A stretch of DNA of 64,000 nt, taken from assembly GCA_018268595.1 (NCBI GenBank), contig JAFDWH010000009.1:124001-188000 (forward strand). The letters run 5' to 3'. Position numbers and translations under genes: made by a program. This stretch comes from Actinomycetota bacterium (GTDB taxonomy: Bacteria > Actinomycetota > Thermoleophilia > Solirubrobacterales > Solirubrobacteraceae). Below are positions 35,122 to 43,111 of this stretch, in pieces; position 1 is the stretch's first letter; each line of letters opens with the position of its first letter. Under the pieces are notes generated by a model, which had not been told where the DNA came from, did not search any database, and saw only the letters and a list, made by a program, of their open reading frames with translations.

Positions 35122-36515
35122 CGCTCCAGCGCGCGCCGCCGCTCGTGCGCATGGTCGACGACCGGCGCCGGGTAGTCGCGCCCGACGACGCAGCCGGCAG
35201 CCGCCTGCTCGGCCTCGCTCATCCGCCACGGCTCGGCGAGCCGCTCGTCCGGCACGCCGCGCAGCTCGGGCACCCAGCGGCGCACGTACGCGCCGTCCGG
35301 GTCGTGGCGGCGCTGCTGCAGCGTCGGGTTGAGCAGCCGGCGGAAGGCGGGCGCGGGGTCGACCCCGACCAACGCGATCCACTGCCAGTTGCCGTTGTTC
35401 TGCGCGACGTCGCCGTCGAGCAGCCAGCGCATGAACCACGCCTCGCCCGCGCGCCAGTCGAGCTGCAGGTCCTTCGTCAGGAACGAGCCGACGACGAGCC
35501 GCGCGCGGTTGTGCATCCAGCCGCTGGCGCGCAGCTCGCGCATGCCGGCGTCGACCAGCGGATAGCCGGTGCGGCCGTCCTGCCAGGCGGCGAGCAGCGC
35601 GGCGTCGTCGTCCCACGCGAGCGCGCGCATCGGCTGCTGATGCTCGTGAAGGCGGTTGCCGGGGTGGTGCAGCAGCACGTGCGCGAAGAAGTCGCGCCAG
35701 GCGAGCTGGCGCGTGAACGCGGCCGCGCCGGCGCCGCCGTGCCGCTGCGCCCGCTCCTCGACCTCGCGCGGCGAGAGCGTGCCGAAGCGCAGGTGCGGCG
35801 AGAGCCGCGAGCTGCCAACGGCCAGCCGGTCGTGCCGATCCCCGTAGGCGGCGAGGTCGCCGGCGAGCCAGGCGGCGAAGGCGTCGCGCGCGGCCGCCTC
35901 GCCCGCCTGGACAGCCGGCGCCGCCAGCGCGTCGCCGCCGCCGAGACCGAGCTGCGCGAGCGACGGCAGCGCGCCGCGGTCAAGCCCGCGCGGCAGCGCC
36001 GGCAACCGGCTCGGAGCGGGCAGCAGCGGACGCCGCTCGAGCGCGCTCCAGGCGTGGTGGAAGGGCGTGAAGACGGTGAAGGGCTTGCCGCCCTTGGTGC
36101 GCGCGCGGCCGACGTCCGCGACGAAGTTGCCGGGCCCGCGGATCGCCTCGACGCCCGCGCGTCGGAGCGCCTCGCGCACGCGCCGGTCACGCGCGAGCGC
36201 GTACGGGGTCGCGTCGCTCGCCCAGTAGACCGCCGTCGCGCCGGCGTCGCGCGCGAGCGCCGGCAGCTCTCGCTCCGGCGCCCCGTGGCGGACCACGAGC
36301 CCGCCGCCGCGCTCGCGCAGCGCCGCCTCCAGCTCACGCAGGCAGTCGAGCAGGAAGGCCGTGCGCGGCGCGGACGCGAAGCGGCCGTGCAGCAGCGCGG
36401 GGTCGAGCACGAACGCGGGCACGACCTGGTCGTGCGCGGCGAGCGCGGCCGCCAGCGGCGGGTGGTCGTGCACGCGCAGGTCGCGCCGCAGCCAGACGAT
36501 CGCGGTCGAGGGCAT
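35088..36515 (-). CDS. phr: Deoxyribodipyrimidine photolyase (class I cryptochrome/photolyase)
   Basis: This 475-residue enzyme repairs cyclobutane pyrimidine dimers with blue light. The N-terminal antenna domain starts TAIVWLRRDLRVHDHPPL. The FAD domain contains LAWRDFFAHVL, GYPLVDAGMREL, GWMHNRARLVV and DGDVAQNNGNWQW, with the tryptophans of the electron-transfer chain. The ATG at 36515 precedes MPSTAIVW. The much longer upstream frame is antisense to the next gene and is rejected. Confidence 0.95.
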   Translation of the reverse strand: MPSTAIVWLRRDLRVHDHPPLAAALAAHDQVVPAFVLDPALLHGRFASAPRTAFLLDCLRELEAALRERGGGLVVRHGAPERELPALARDAGATAVYWASDATPYALARDRRVREALRRAGVEAIRGPGNFVADVGRARTKGGKPFTVFTPFHHAWSALERRPLLPAPSRLPALPRGLDRGALPSLAQLGLGGGDALAAPAVQAGEAAARDAFAAWLAGDLAAYGDRHDRLAVGSSRLSPHLRFGTLSPREVEERAQRHGGAGAAAFTRQLAWRDFFAHVLLHHPGNRLHEHQQPMRALAWDDDAALLAAWQDGRTGYPLVDAGMRELRASGWMHNRARLVVGSFLTKDLQLDWRAGEAWFMRWLLDGDVAQNNGNWQWIALVGVDPAPAFRRLLNPTLQQRRHDPDGAYVRRWVPELRGVPDERLAEPWRMSEAEQAAAGCVVGRDYPAPVVDHAHERRRALERYRAASAARAT

Positions 36516-36614
36516 CGGACGCGCATACGTTCGCGCACGGCGTTCGGATGCGTCGCGCGGGCGGCTCGGCGCCCGCGCGCGCTGCGGCGCAGCGGCGCGG
36601 CCCGCTGCCGTGCA

Positions 36615-36620
36615 TACACT
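36615..36620 (+). promoter_or_regulatory. TACACT -10 box of the Lon-substrate-domain gene
   Basis: TACACT ends six bases before the ATG at 36627, which places the expected transcription start on the start codon itself. Confidence 0.6.
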
Positions 36621-36626
36621 TGCCGC

Positions 36627-37253
36627 ATGCCGGGCAGCCCCGTTCGCGACTTTCCCCTCTTCCCGCTCGGGCTCGTCGCGCTGCCGGGCGAGGTGGTCCC
36701 GCTGCACATCTTCGAGGAGCGCTACAAGACGATGATCGGGCGCTGCCTGGAGGACGAGAGCGAGTTCGGGATCGTGTGGCTGTCCGACGACGGCTTGCGC
36801 GAGGTCGGCTGCGCGTGCACGATCACCGAGGTCGTCGAGCGCGACGAGGAGGGACGACTCAACCTCCTCACGCGCGGCACGCGCCCGTTCCAGCTGATCG
36901 AGCGGGAGGACCACCTCCCGTATCCCGCCGGGGTCGTCGAGTTCCTCGCCGACCGCGAGGAGGCGATCGACGGCTCGCTGGCCGCGCTCGCGCGCGAGAC
37001 GTACGCCGAGCTGGTCGAGCGCGCGACCGACAGCCGCCCGGAGCCGCTGGAGCTGGCGAAGATGGGCGCCTACGACATGGCCGCGACGGTCGACTTCGGA
37101 CTCGAGGCGAAGCAGGGCCTGCTCGACATGCGCTCGGAGAACGCGCGGCTGCGGCTCGTGACGCGTCTGTTCCGCGCGGCGATGAAGCGGATGGAGTTCG
37201 TCTCGCACGCGCAGGCGCGGGCGCGCTCGAACGGCAAGGTCCGCTTCGGCTGA
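36627..37253 (+). CDS. LON substrate-binding (PUA-like) domain protein
   Basis: This 208-residue protein is a free-standing Lon N-terminal domain, without ATPase or protease parts. It begins RDFPLFPLGLVALPGEVVPLHIFEERY with the usual hydrophobic strand order. A middle loop has VVERDEEGRLNLLTRGTRPF, and a C-terminal four-helix part follows from about 110. Such proteins are thought to bind misfolded or regulatory proteins, but their role is not established. It appears to be leaderless. Confidence 0.88.
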   Translation: MPGSPVRDFPLFPLGLVALPGEVVPLHIFEERYKTMIGRCLEDESEFGIVWLSDDGLREVGCACTITEVVERDEEGRLNLLTRGTRPFQLIEREDHLPYPAGVVEFLADREEAIDGSLAALARETYAELVERATDSRPEPLELAKMGAYDMAATVDFGLEAKQGLLDMRSENARLRLVTRLFRAAMKRMEFVSHAQARARSNGKVRFG

Positions 37254-37294
37254 CGCCCGCATGGCGCCCGCCGCGGCGGGGTACGGCTTCGCGC

Positions 37295-37510
37295 ATGGAC
37301 CACGAACCCGAGATCGCCGACCTCAGACACGGCACCGAGCTGCTGCGGGAGAGAATCGAGGACGTCAGAGCCGACTGGGAGCGCAAGCGCCGCGACCCGT
37401 CGGTCCCGGGCGCGCCCGCACCAGCAGACGATCCAGAGGCCGCCAACGGCGGCGCGGTCGCCGGCGACTGGGAGGGCGAGGGCCCCGCGGCGAACGACGC
37501 GGGGCAGTAG
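37295..37510 (+). CDS. Small acidic hypothetical protein
   Basis: This 71-residue protein has an N-terminal charged helix (HEPEIADLRHGTELLRERI, then DVRADWERKRRD) and a disordered Pro/Ala/Gly/Asp tail ending at DAGQ. No family is recognised. Codon third positions are mostly G or C, as expected for a real gene. It lies 41 bp after the Lon-domain gene on the same strand. Confidence is limited by its size. Confidence 0.5.
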   Translation: MDHEPEIADLRHGTELLRERIEDVRADWERKRRDPSVPGAPAPADDPEAANGGAVAGDWEGEGPAANDAGQ

Positions 37511-37646
37511 AACGAGGCCGGGCAGTTGGCGGTGGCGGCGCGGCGGTGGTCGTGCCACGGAGGTGGCCGCCCCACCGCGACGTTCGCCGGTCGGTCGCTT
37601 AACGACCCGACCCGCCTCTCGGCGGGCCGGGGAATGGCGTGGCACT

Positions 37647-37666
37647 GCAGCCAGTCGACACCTGTG
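37647..37666 (+). repeat. 20-nt inverted copy of the tRNA anticodon arm
   Basis: The plus-strand 20-mer starts GCAGCCAGTC and ends GACACCTGTG. It equals the minus-strand tRNA anticodon arm (37812-37831) except for one C in place of T. Because the two copies are inverted, the minus-strand RNA of this segment can pair with the tRNA anticodon arm along all 20 positions, the mismatch becoming a G-U pair. Confidence 0.85.
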
Positions 37667-37687
37667 TGATCAACGATAGCACGCCTC

Positions 37688-37755
37688 GACCGGGCGGCTA
37701 GGCACGGAGGTGACAAGCTCCTCGGCACCGAGTGCCTGCCCTTCGCCGCCCGGTC
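37688..37755 (-). ncRNA. Long hairpin / three-way junction downstream of the tRNA
   Basis: Arms GACCGGGCGGC and GCCGCCCGGTC form a perfect 11-bp stem closing a 46-nt interior. On the minus strand the interior can form two further hairpins: GGCAC with GTGCC around TCG, and GGAG with CTCC around eight bases. No T tract follows, so it is not a simple terminator. It begins nine bases after the encoded CCA of the tRNA. Confidence 0.6.
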
Positions 37756-37763
37756 AAGCGTTG

Positions 37764-37855
37764 TGGCGGAGGGCGTGGGAGTCGAACCCACCGGAAGGAT
37801 CGCTCCCGGAGCACAGGTGTCAACTGGCTGCGACGACCGCGCCGCTGCACCCTCC
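37764..37855 (-). tRNA. Selenocysteine-tRNA-like (allo-)tRNA with GAC anticodon
   Basis: This 92-nt gene with encoded CCA folds like tRNA-Sec. The acceptor stem is 8 bp (GGAGGGTG with CGCCCTCC, one T-G pair), and the D-arm has 6 bp and a 4-nt CGGT loop. The variable arm is 7 bp, CCGGGAG with CTTCCGG. The T-stem has 4 bp and a normal TTCGACT loop, and the discriminator is G73. The anticodon stem is CAG/CTG extended by AGC/GCT across one bulged T. Its 7-nt loop TTGACAC gives anticodon GAC, not the UCA of Sec. G8 instead of U8 favours the 8/4 form over a 7/5 serine-like tRNA. G73 and the long arm suggest charging by seryl-tRNA synthetase. Confidence 0.75.
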
Positions 37856-37946
37856 GTCCCCGAGAACGCTAAGCGGCAGCGTCCGAACGGTCTACACACT
37901 ACGTATGTGAATTGGCAAAGCCTTCGCGCAGCGCAATGACACTCAA

Positions 37947-38369
37947 CTAGCGCGCAAGGCCACACACGTCTTGTGCGACGGCGCGCGCGAACGCGACGAC
38001 GGGGCCGAGCTCTCTCCGGCGGGCTGCGTCGACGTCGCTGAACGTGACGGTCCCGTCGGCCGTGCGCAGGCGGTAGCGCAGCAGCGAGCCGCGCGGCGCG
38101 GGCAGCGTCAGGTCGCGCTTCGCCTCGTCGGACAGGTCCTCGGCGATCCGGCGCGCGTCGAGCAGGCGCGGGTCGGGCAGCTCGCGTGGCTTGCCGCCGT
38201 TGCAGCGGACCGTCCCGCCGTCGTTCACCAGCAGCGTCAGTCTCGCGCCGGGCAGCGAGCCGGAGCGCGTCAGCAGCAGCACGTCCGGCGACGCGGCGCC
38301 GCACCCGGCGAGCGGCACGAAGCCGGCGAGCAGCGTCGCGCCCGCGAGCAGCGCAGCGCGGCGCCTCAC
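37947..38369 (-). CDS. Small lipoprotein
   Basis: This 140-residue protein has a lipoprotein signal: an RRR start, a hydrophobic stretch, and the lipobox PLAGC near residue 23. The mature part has no recognised domain and contains two Cys residues besides the lipid-anchored one. The GTG at 38369 overlaps the gamma-glutamyltransferase stop as GTGA, so it is co-translated with that enzyme. Its partner or role is unknown. Confidence 0.75.
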   Translation of the reverse strand: MRRRAALLAGATLLAGFVPLAGCGAASPDVLLLTRSGSLPGARLTLLVNDGGTVRCNGGKPRELPDPRLLDARRIAEDLSDEAKRDLTLPAPRGSLLRYRLRTADGTVTFSDVDAARRRELGPVVAFARAVAQDVCGLAR

Positions 38370-39880
38370 GCGACCACCGCCGCCCCGCCACGGCGCGGGT
38401 CGCCGCCGCCCGACAGTGCGCCCGTCGCAGCATCCCGCTCGACCGCCTGCACGCCGCCGAAGAACAGGTTCAGCGCACGGAACGGCGCGACGGCGTGGCC
38501 GGCGGCCTCGAGTCCCGGCACGTCGACGCCCGGCTCCGCGTACACGACCCCGTCCTCGAAGTGAATCCGCGGGGCGCGCACCGCGTCGCCGGCGCGCATG
38601 CCGTGGTCGATCGCCGCGACGATCGTCTGCAGGATCGCCGAGCGGATGCGGTTCGAGCCGGCGCTGCCGAGCACCAGCTCGGGCGTCCCGTCGCGCAGCA
38701 CCGCGGTCGGCGCCATCATGCTCGGCATCCGGCGACCGGCCGGGAACATGTGGAAGCCGAGCGGGTTGAGGTCGTGCTCGCCCAGCATGTTGTTGAGGTG
38801 GATGCCGGTGCCCGGCACGACGATCCCCGCCCCCTCCCCGTTCGAGCACGTCACGCTGCACGCCCCGCCGCAGCCGTCGATCACCGCGACGTGCGTCGTC
38901 GAGCCGAGCCGGCTGGCGAGGAAGCGCTCGCCGAACCCCGGCTCGTCGAGGCCGGCGAGGAACGCCTCGCCGCGCTCGCGCTGCGTCGCATCCATCGCCG
39001 CCACGAGCGCGTCGAGCGACGGCGGGCCGTCGGTGCGGTCGAGCAGCCCGAGCGCCAGCGCGATCAACGTCCCGCCCGCCGACGGCGGCGGGTTCGTCAG
39101 CACGTCGCGCCCGCGGTAGCGCGCGCGCACCGGCTCGCGCACGACCGTCTCGTACGCGGCGAGGTCGGCGCGCGTCAGCAGCCCGCCCTGCTCCGCCATC
39201 AGCGCGGCGACCTCGGCCGCCACGTCGCCCTCGTAGAACGGCCGCGCGCCCTCGGCGCCAAGCCGCTCGATCGCGTCGGCCAGCGCAGGTTGGCGGACAC
39301 GCTCGCCCTCGCGCAGCACACGCCCGTCCGGGGCGTAGATCGCGCGCACCTCCGGCGTCAGCGTGACGATCCCTTCGAGGATCTCGACGACGTACGCCTG
39401 TTGCGCGTTGAGCGGCACGCCGTCACGCGCGATCGCCGCGGCCGGCGCCGTCAGCTCGCGCAGCGGCACGCGCCCGAAGCGCTCCGACGCGGTGCACACG
39501 CCGTGCGCCATCCCGTACGTGCCGACCGACGCGGCGCCGACGTTGAAGAGCTGGACCGCGTCGCCGAACGACACGTCGACCGGGACCAGCTCCGCGCGCC
39601 GGGCATGGTCGGCGTCGCGCCCCGGCACCTCGACGAAGAAGTCCAGCAGCGCCGGCGCGCGCGTCGCCTCCGGCCACAGCGCGCGCTCGCCCGGCACGAC
39701 GAGCATGTAGCCGCCGGCGCCGAGCCCGGTCAGCAGCGGCTCGGCCGCGAACGCGGCGAGCATCGCGCCGAGCGCCGCGTCGACGGCGTTGCCGCCGGCG
39801 CGCAGCACGTTCGCGCCGGCCTCCGCGCTGAGCGGATGGCCGGCCGCGACGACGCCTTTCCCGGCCGCGCGCTGGGTCAC
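38366..39880 (-). CDS. ggt: Gamma-glutamyltransferase family protein
   Basis: This 504-residue Ntn-hydrolase is made as one chain that self-cleaves. The nucleophile is the first Thr of the small subunit, in LGSTTHVAVID near residue 333. Substrate-loop motifs SNGEGAGIVVPGTGIHLNN and a G-S-A-G-S-N-R-I stretch follow. No signal peptide is visible, so it may be cytoplasmic, unlike the secreted E. coli enzyme. Substrates could be gamma-glutamyl compounds or cephalosporin-like amides. The start codon is GTG. Confidence 0.9.
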   Translation of the reverse strand: MTQRAAGKGVVAAGHPLSAEAGANVLRAGGNAVDAALGAMLAAFAAEPLLTGLGAGGYMLVVPGERALWPEATRAPALLDFFVEVPGRDADHARRAELVPVDVSFGDAVQLFNVGAASVGTYGMAHGVCTASERFGRVPLRELTAPAAAIARDGVPLNAQQAYVVEILEGIVTLTPEVRAIYAPDGRVLREGERVRQPALADAIERLGAEGARPFYEGDVAAEVAALMAEQGGLLTRADLAAYETVVREPVRARYRGRDVLTNPPPSAGGTLIALALGLLDRTDGPPSLDALVAAMDATQRERGEAFLAGLDEPGFGERFLASRLGSTTHVAVIDGCGGACSVTCSNGEGAGIVVPGTGIHLNNMLGEHDLNPLGFHMFPAGRRMPSMMAPTAVLRDGTPELVLGSAGSNRIRSAILQTIVAAIDHGMRAGDAVRAPRIHFEDGVVYAEPGVDVPGLEAAGHAVAPFRALNLFFGGVQAVERDAATGALSGGGDPRRGGAAVVA

Positions 39881-39896
39881 GGCCGGGACTATCGCA

Positions 39897-41309
39897 TCAG
39901 CGACGGGGCAGGAACTCGGGCACGTCGAGCTCGCGCGAGGAGCGCGCGCCGGCGTGCGCCGGCTCGCTCGTGCGCGAGACGCGCGGCTCGCCCACGGGCT
40001 CGCGCAGCTCCGTGCGCAGCCCGGCGGCGCCGAGCTCGTCGCGCGCGGCGCGGCGCCCGCGCTGCTCGCCGTAGCCGGTCGCGACGACCGTCACCCAGAC
40101 CTGGTCGTCGAGCTTCTCGTCGACCATCGCGCCGAAGATGATGTTCGCGTCCGGGTGGGCCGCCTCGGAGACCGCCTTCGCGGCCTCGTTGACCTCCCAC
40201 AGCGACAGGTTCGTGCCGCCGGTGATCGACAGCAGGATCGAGCGCGCGCCCTCCATGCTCGTCTCCAGCAGCGGCGAGGCGACGGCCTGCTCGGCCGCGT
40301 CGATCGCGCGCCGCTCGCCGACGCCCATGCCGATGCCGAGCAGCGCGCTGCCGGCGTCCGACATGATCGTGCGCACGTCCGCGAAGTCGAGGTTGATCAG
40401 CCCCGGCAGCGTGACGAGGTCGGAGATGCCCTGCACGCCCTGGCGCAGCACGTCGTCGGCGACGCGGAAGGCGTCGACCATCGACGTGCCTCTGTCGAGG
40501 ACGCTCAGCAGGCGGTCGTTCGGCACGACGATCAGCGTGTCGACCTCGTCGGCGAGCGCCTGCACGCCGTCGTCGGCCTGCGAGCGCCGGCGCGAGCCCT
40601 CGAACCCGAACGGCTTCGTGACGATGCCCACGGTCAACGCCCCGACTTCCCGTGCGATCCGCGCGACGACGGGCGCCGCACCCGTGCCCGTGCCGCCGCC
40701 GGCGCCGGCCGTGATGAAGATCATGTCGGAGCCCTTGAGCAGCGACTTGATGCGGTCGTACTCCTCCATCGCGGCGCGGCGGCCGATCGACGGGTCCGAG
40801 CCGGAGCCGAGCCCGCGGGTCAACGACTCGCCGATCGACAGCGTCAGGTGCGCGCCCGACTGCTGGAGCGACTGCTGGTCGGTGTTGACGGCGATGAACT
40901 CGACGCCCGCGACCTCCGCCTCGATCATGCGGTTGAGCGCGTTGACGCCGCCACCCCCGACGCCGACGACGCGCAGCACCGGGCCGTGGCCCGGACGGTG
41001 GTCGCGCTCGTCGCGCGTGTAGTCGGCGCGCGGCATGACCCGCGGCGGCTCCAGCATGTTCTCCGGGATGTCGGAGGAGAAGGCGGCGCGCAAGCGCTCC
41101 TGCGGCGAGGGCACAGCGGGCTCCGGCTCGTCCACGGCAGCCGGCGCGGCCTGTGCGAGCAGCGAGGGATGCGGAGCCGACGGTGCCTCGGGCGCGGCGG
41201 TCGCATCCGCGGCGCGCCCGGCCGCGGCCGCGTCGGCGGCCGCCACCGCGGTCGCGTCCGCGTCCTCGTCCGTTCTGCGGAACAGGGCCGCCAACGGGCC
41301 TTCCCGCAT
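39897..41309 (-). CDS. ftsZ: Cell-division protein FtsZ with long N-terminal extension
   Basis: This 470-residue tubulin homologue builds the division ring. The GTPase domain starts at about 111 ([18 protein letters not shown]), the T4 loop is GGGTGTG at 204-210, and the T7 loop [11 protein letters not shown] retains the catalytic Asp. The C-terminal peptide [11 protein letters not shown] is the FtsA/SepF-binding tail. The first 110 residues are an Ala/Pro/Asp-rich disordered extension absent from most FtsZ proteins. The gene follows parA and is not in a visible dcw cluster. ATG at 41333 would add eight residues. Confidence 0.93.
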   Translation of the reverse strand: MREGPLAALFRRTDEDADATAVAAADAAAAGRAADATAAPEAPSAPHPSLLAQAAPAAVDEPEPAVPSPQERLRAAFSSDIPENMLEPPRVMPRADYTRDERDHRPGHGPVLRVVGVGGGGVNALNRMIEAEVAGVEFIAVNTDQQSLQQSGAHLTLSIGESLTRGLGSGSDPSIGRRAAMEEYDRIKSLLKGSDMIFITAGAGGGTGTGAAPVVARIAREVGALTVGIVTKPFGFEGSRRRSQADDGVQALADEVDTLIVVPNDRLLSVLDRGTSMVDAFRVADDVLRQGVQGISDLVTLPGLINLDFADVRTIMSDAGSALLGIGMGVGERRAIDAAEQAVASPLLETSMEGARSILLSITGGTNLSLWEVNEAAKAVSEAAHPDANIIFGAMVDEKLDDQVWVTVVATGYGEQRGRRAARDELGAAGLRTELREPVGEPRVSRTSEPAHAGARSSRELDVPEFLPRR

Positions 41310-41319
41310 GCTTGCGCGC

Positions 41320-42087
41320 TTACCGCTTGCCATTGCCGAGGACCTCCTTCGCGAGCTGCCGGTAGGAGTGGGCCGCGATGCCGTCCGGGTCGTACTTCAG
41401 CACCGACATGCCCTTCACGGGAGCCTCGGCGAAGCGGACCGTCTTCTTGATCCGCGACGCGAACACGCGGTCCCCGAAGTTCTCCTCGAGGATCTCGATC
41501 GCCTCCTTGGCGTGCAGCGTCCGCGTGTCGAACAGCGTGGGCAGGATGCCCTCGATCTCGACGTTGGGGTTGAGGTTCTCGCGGATCATCGAGAGCGTGT
41601 TCTGGAGCTGGATGAGGCCCCGCATCGACAGATACTCGCATTGCACGGGGACGATCACCTTGTGCGCCGCCGTCAGCGCGTTGATCGTCAGCAGCCCGAG
41701 GCTCGGCGGCGTGTCGATGAAGATGAAGTCGTAGTCCTCCTCGATCGCTCTGAACGCCTTCTGCAGCGAGCGCTCGCGGCCGATCTGGGCCGACATCGCG
41801 ATCTCGGCGCCGGCGAGGTCGATCGAGGAGCAGGCGACGTCGATCTCGCGCTTGCGGATCGCCTCGCGGATCGACGTGTGATGCACCAGCACGTCGTACA
41901 TCGAGGTCTCGACCGTGTCGGGGTCGATCCCCTGCGACATCGTCAGGTTGCCCTGCGGGTCCATGTCGCAGCACAGCACGCGATGACCCTCTTCCGCAAA
42001 GGCCACAGCGAGATTCAGCGTGGTGGTGGTCTTCGCGACGCCGCCCTTCTGGTTGGCGAACGCGATGACCTTGGCCGTGGAGCTCAC
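41320..42087 (-). CDS. parA: ParA-family partition ATPase
   Basis: This 255-residue deviant-Walker ATPase starts [21 protein letters not shown], with the signature Lys pair. It continues with MDPQGNLT and [16 protein letters not shown], and a basic C-terminal surface ([14 protein letters not shown]). No parB gene follows, so it may position FtsZ or another cargo rather than segregate chromosomes. It directly precedes ftsZ. The start codon is GTG at 42087, with GGAG nine bases upstream. Confidence 0.92.
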   Translation of the reverse strand: MSSTAKVIAFANQKGGVAKTTTTLNLAVAFAEEGHRVLCCDMDPQGNLTMSQGIDPDTVETSMYDVLVHHTSIREAIRKREIDVACSSIDLAGAEIAMSAQIGRERSLQKAFRAIEEDYDFIFIDTPPSLGLLTINALTAAHKVIVPVQCEYLSMRGLIQLQNTLSMIRENLNPNVEIEGILPTLFDTRTLHAKEAIEILEENFGDRVFASRIKKTVRFAEAPVKGMSVLKYDPDGIAAHSYRQLAKEVLGNGKR

Positions 42088-42171
42088 AGCAGCCGTCTCC
42101 GATGCGGTCGGGAAACCATTACGCGCCTCTATTCGCAGCGCCGATCGGGATTCCTCCCGCGGGTGGACGGC

Positions 42172-42177
42172 TAGGGT
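42172..42177 (+). promoter_or_regulatory. TAGGGT -10 box of the BagAB-like operon
   Basis: TAGGGT ends ten bases before the ATG at 42188. Confidence 0.45.
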
Positions 42178-42187
42178 CCCGGACCGG

Positions 42188-43111
42188 ATGGCCGCTCTCG
42201 CCGACAAGCGCCTCGTGTTCGTGACCGGCAAGGGCGGGGTCGGCAAGTCGACCGTCGCGATCGCGCTCGGGCTCGCGGCCGCGCGGCGCGGGCTGCGCAC
42301 GATCGTCGCGGAGCTGAGCGGCCAGGCGCGCGCGGCCGAGGCGTTCGGCGTGAAGCCGCCGTCAGGCGAGGAGGTGCGGCTGACCGATCGCCTGCACGCG
42401 ATCTCCGTCGACATGGAGCACGCGATGGAGGAGTACCTGCACGAGCGCGCCGGCCGCGTCGGCGACCTGCTCGCCGCCTCGCGCGCGTTCCACGCGTTCG
42501 CGCACGCGACGCCGGGCATGCGCGAGCTGCTGAGCGTCGGCAAGGTGTGGGAGCTGGCCGCCGAGAGACGGCGCGTCCCCGGCGCCCAGCCGTACGACCT
42601 CGTGCTCGTCGACGCGCCCGCGACCGGCCACGCGCTCGGCGCGCTGCGCGCCCCGGCCACGTTCGCCGAGATCGCGCGCGTCGGCCCGATCGCACACCAG
42701 GGCCGCACGATCGACGCGACGCTGCGCGACCCTGCGCAGACGGCCGTCGTGGCGGTCGCGCTGCCGGAGGAGATGCCGGTGACCGAGACGCTGGCGCTGC
42801 GCCGCGGACTGCGCGACGCGATCGGGCAGGAGCCGGCCGTCGTCGTCGTGAACGCCTGTCTGCCGCAGCGCCTCGGGCCGCGCCAGGCGACGACCGCCGC
42901 GCAGGCGCTCGAGGCGACGGACGACCGTGTCGCGCACGCCGCGCTGCGCGCGGCGCTCTCACAGCATGCGCGCGCCGGCGCGCAGCGCGAGCAGGTGGCC
43001 CGGCTGGGCGACGCGCCGGCGCCCGTCGAGCTGCCCTACCTGTTCGCCTCCGCGACGCTCGGGCCCGCCGAGTTGGCCACGCTCGCCGACCGCCTGGAGC
43101 CGCTGCTGTGA
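42188..43111 (+). CDS. ArsA/Get3-like ATPase, subunit 1 (BagA-like)
   Basis: This 307-residue ATPase has the deviant Walker A GKGGVGKST at 14-22, and VLVDAPATGHALGAL as switch II. It lacks the arsenite cysteines. It forms a pair with the next gene, overlapping it by GTGA. Mycobacterial Rv3679-Rv3680 (BagA and BagB) are such an actinobacterial Get3-like pair, linked to glycerol metabolism and redox tolerance. Tail-anchored protein targeting is the eukaryotic Get3 role and is not shown in bacteria. Confidence 0.88.
   Translation: MAALADKRLVFVTGKGGVGKSTVAIALGLAAARRGLRTIVAELSGQARAAEAFGVKPPSGEEVRLTDRLHAISVDMEHAMEEYLHERAGRVGDLLAASRAFHAFAHATPGMRELLSVGKVWELAAERRRVPGAQPYDLVLVDAPATGHALGALRAPATFAEIARVGPIAHQGRTIDATLRDPAQTAVVAVALPEEMPVTETLALRRGLRDAIGQEPAVVVVNACLPQRLGPRQATTAAQALEATDDRVAHAALRAALSQHARAGAQREQVARLGDAPAPVELPYLFASATLGPAELATLADRLEPLL

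Larger units (their letters stand above)
37511..37946. other. Structured non-coding interval of 436 bp
   Basis: This interval holds the Sec-like tRNA gene (37764-37855), an 11-bp-stem hairpin (37688-37755) and a copy of the anticodon arm (37647-37666). It also has two tandem hairpins: TCGGTCG with CGACCCGA at 37591-37610, and CCCGCC with GGCGGG, loop TCTC, at 37611-37626. The part at 37870-37925 is AT-richer than its surroundings and may hold a promoter for the minus strand, with TTGCCA at about 37910. No credible protein frame is visible. Confidence 0.7.

Noticed and set aside
37688-37755. SRP RNA, tmRNA or RNase P RNA in the structured interval
   Set aside because: The conserved cores of these RNAs (for example the SRP GGAAG/GNRA apical pair, or the tmRNA tag frame) are not present.
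37645-37831. Integrative-element attachment sites (attL/attR) at the tRNA anticodon arm
   Set aside because: The two copies are inverted, not direct, are only 145 bp apart and no integrase gene is nearby. Inversion of the segment remains possible but excision is not.
37764-37855. Ordinary tRNA-Ser, or canonical tRNA-Sec (selC)
   Set aside because: Position 8 is G, the D-stem has 6 bp with a 4-nt loop and the acceptor can form 8 bp, which is unlike tRNA-Ser. The UCA anticodon of Sec is not present in the loop on either strand.
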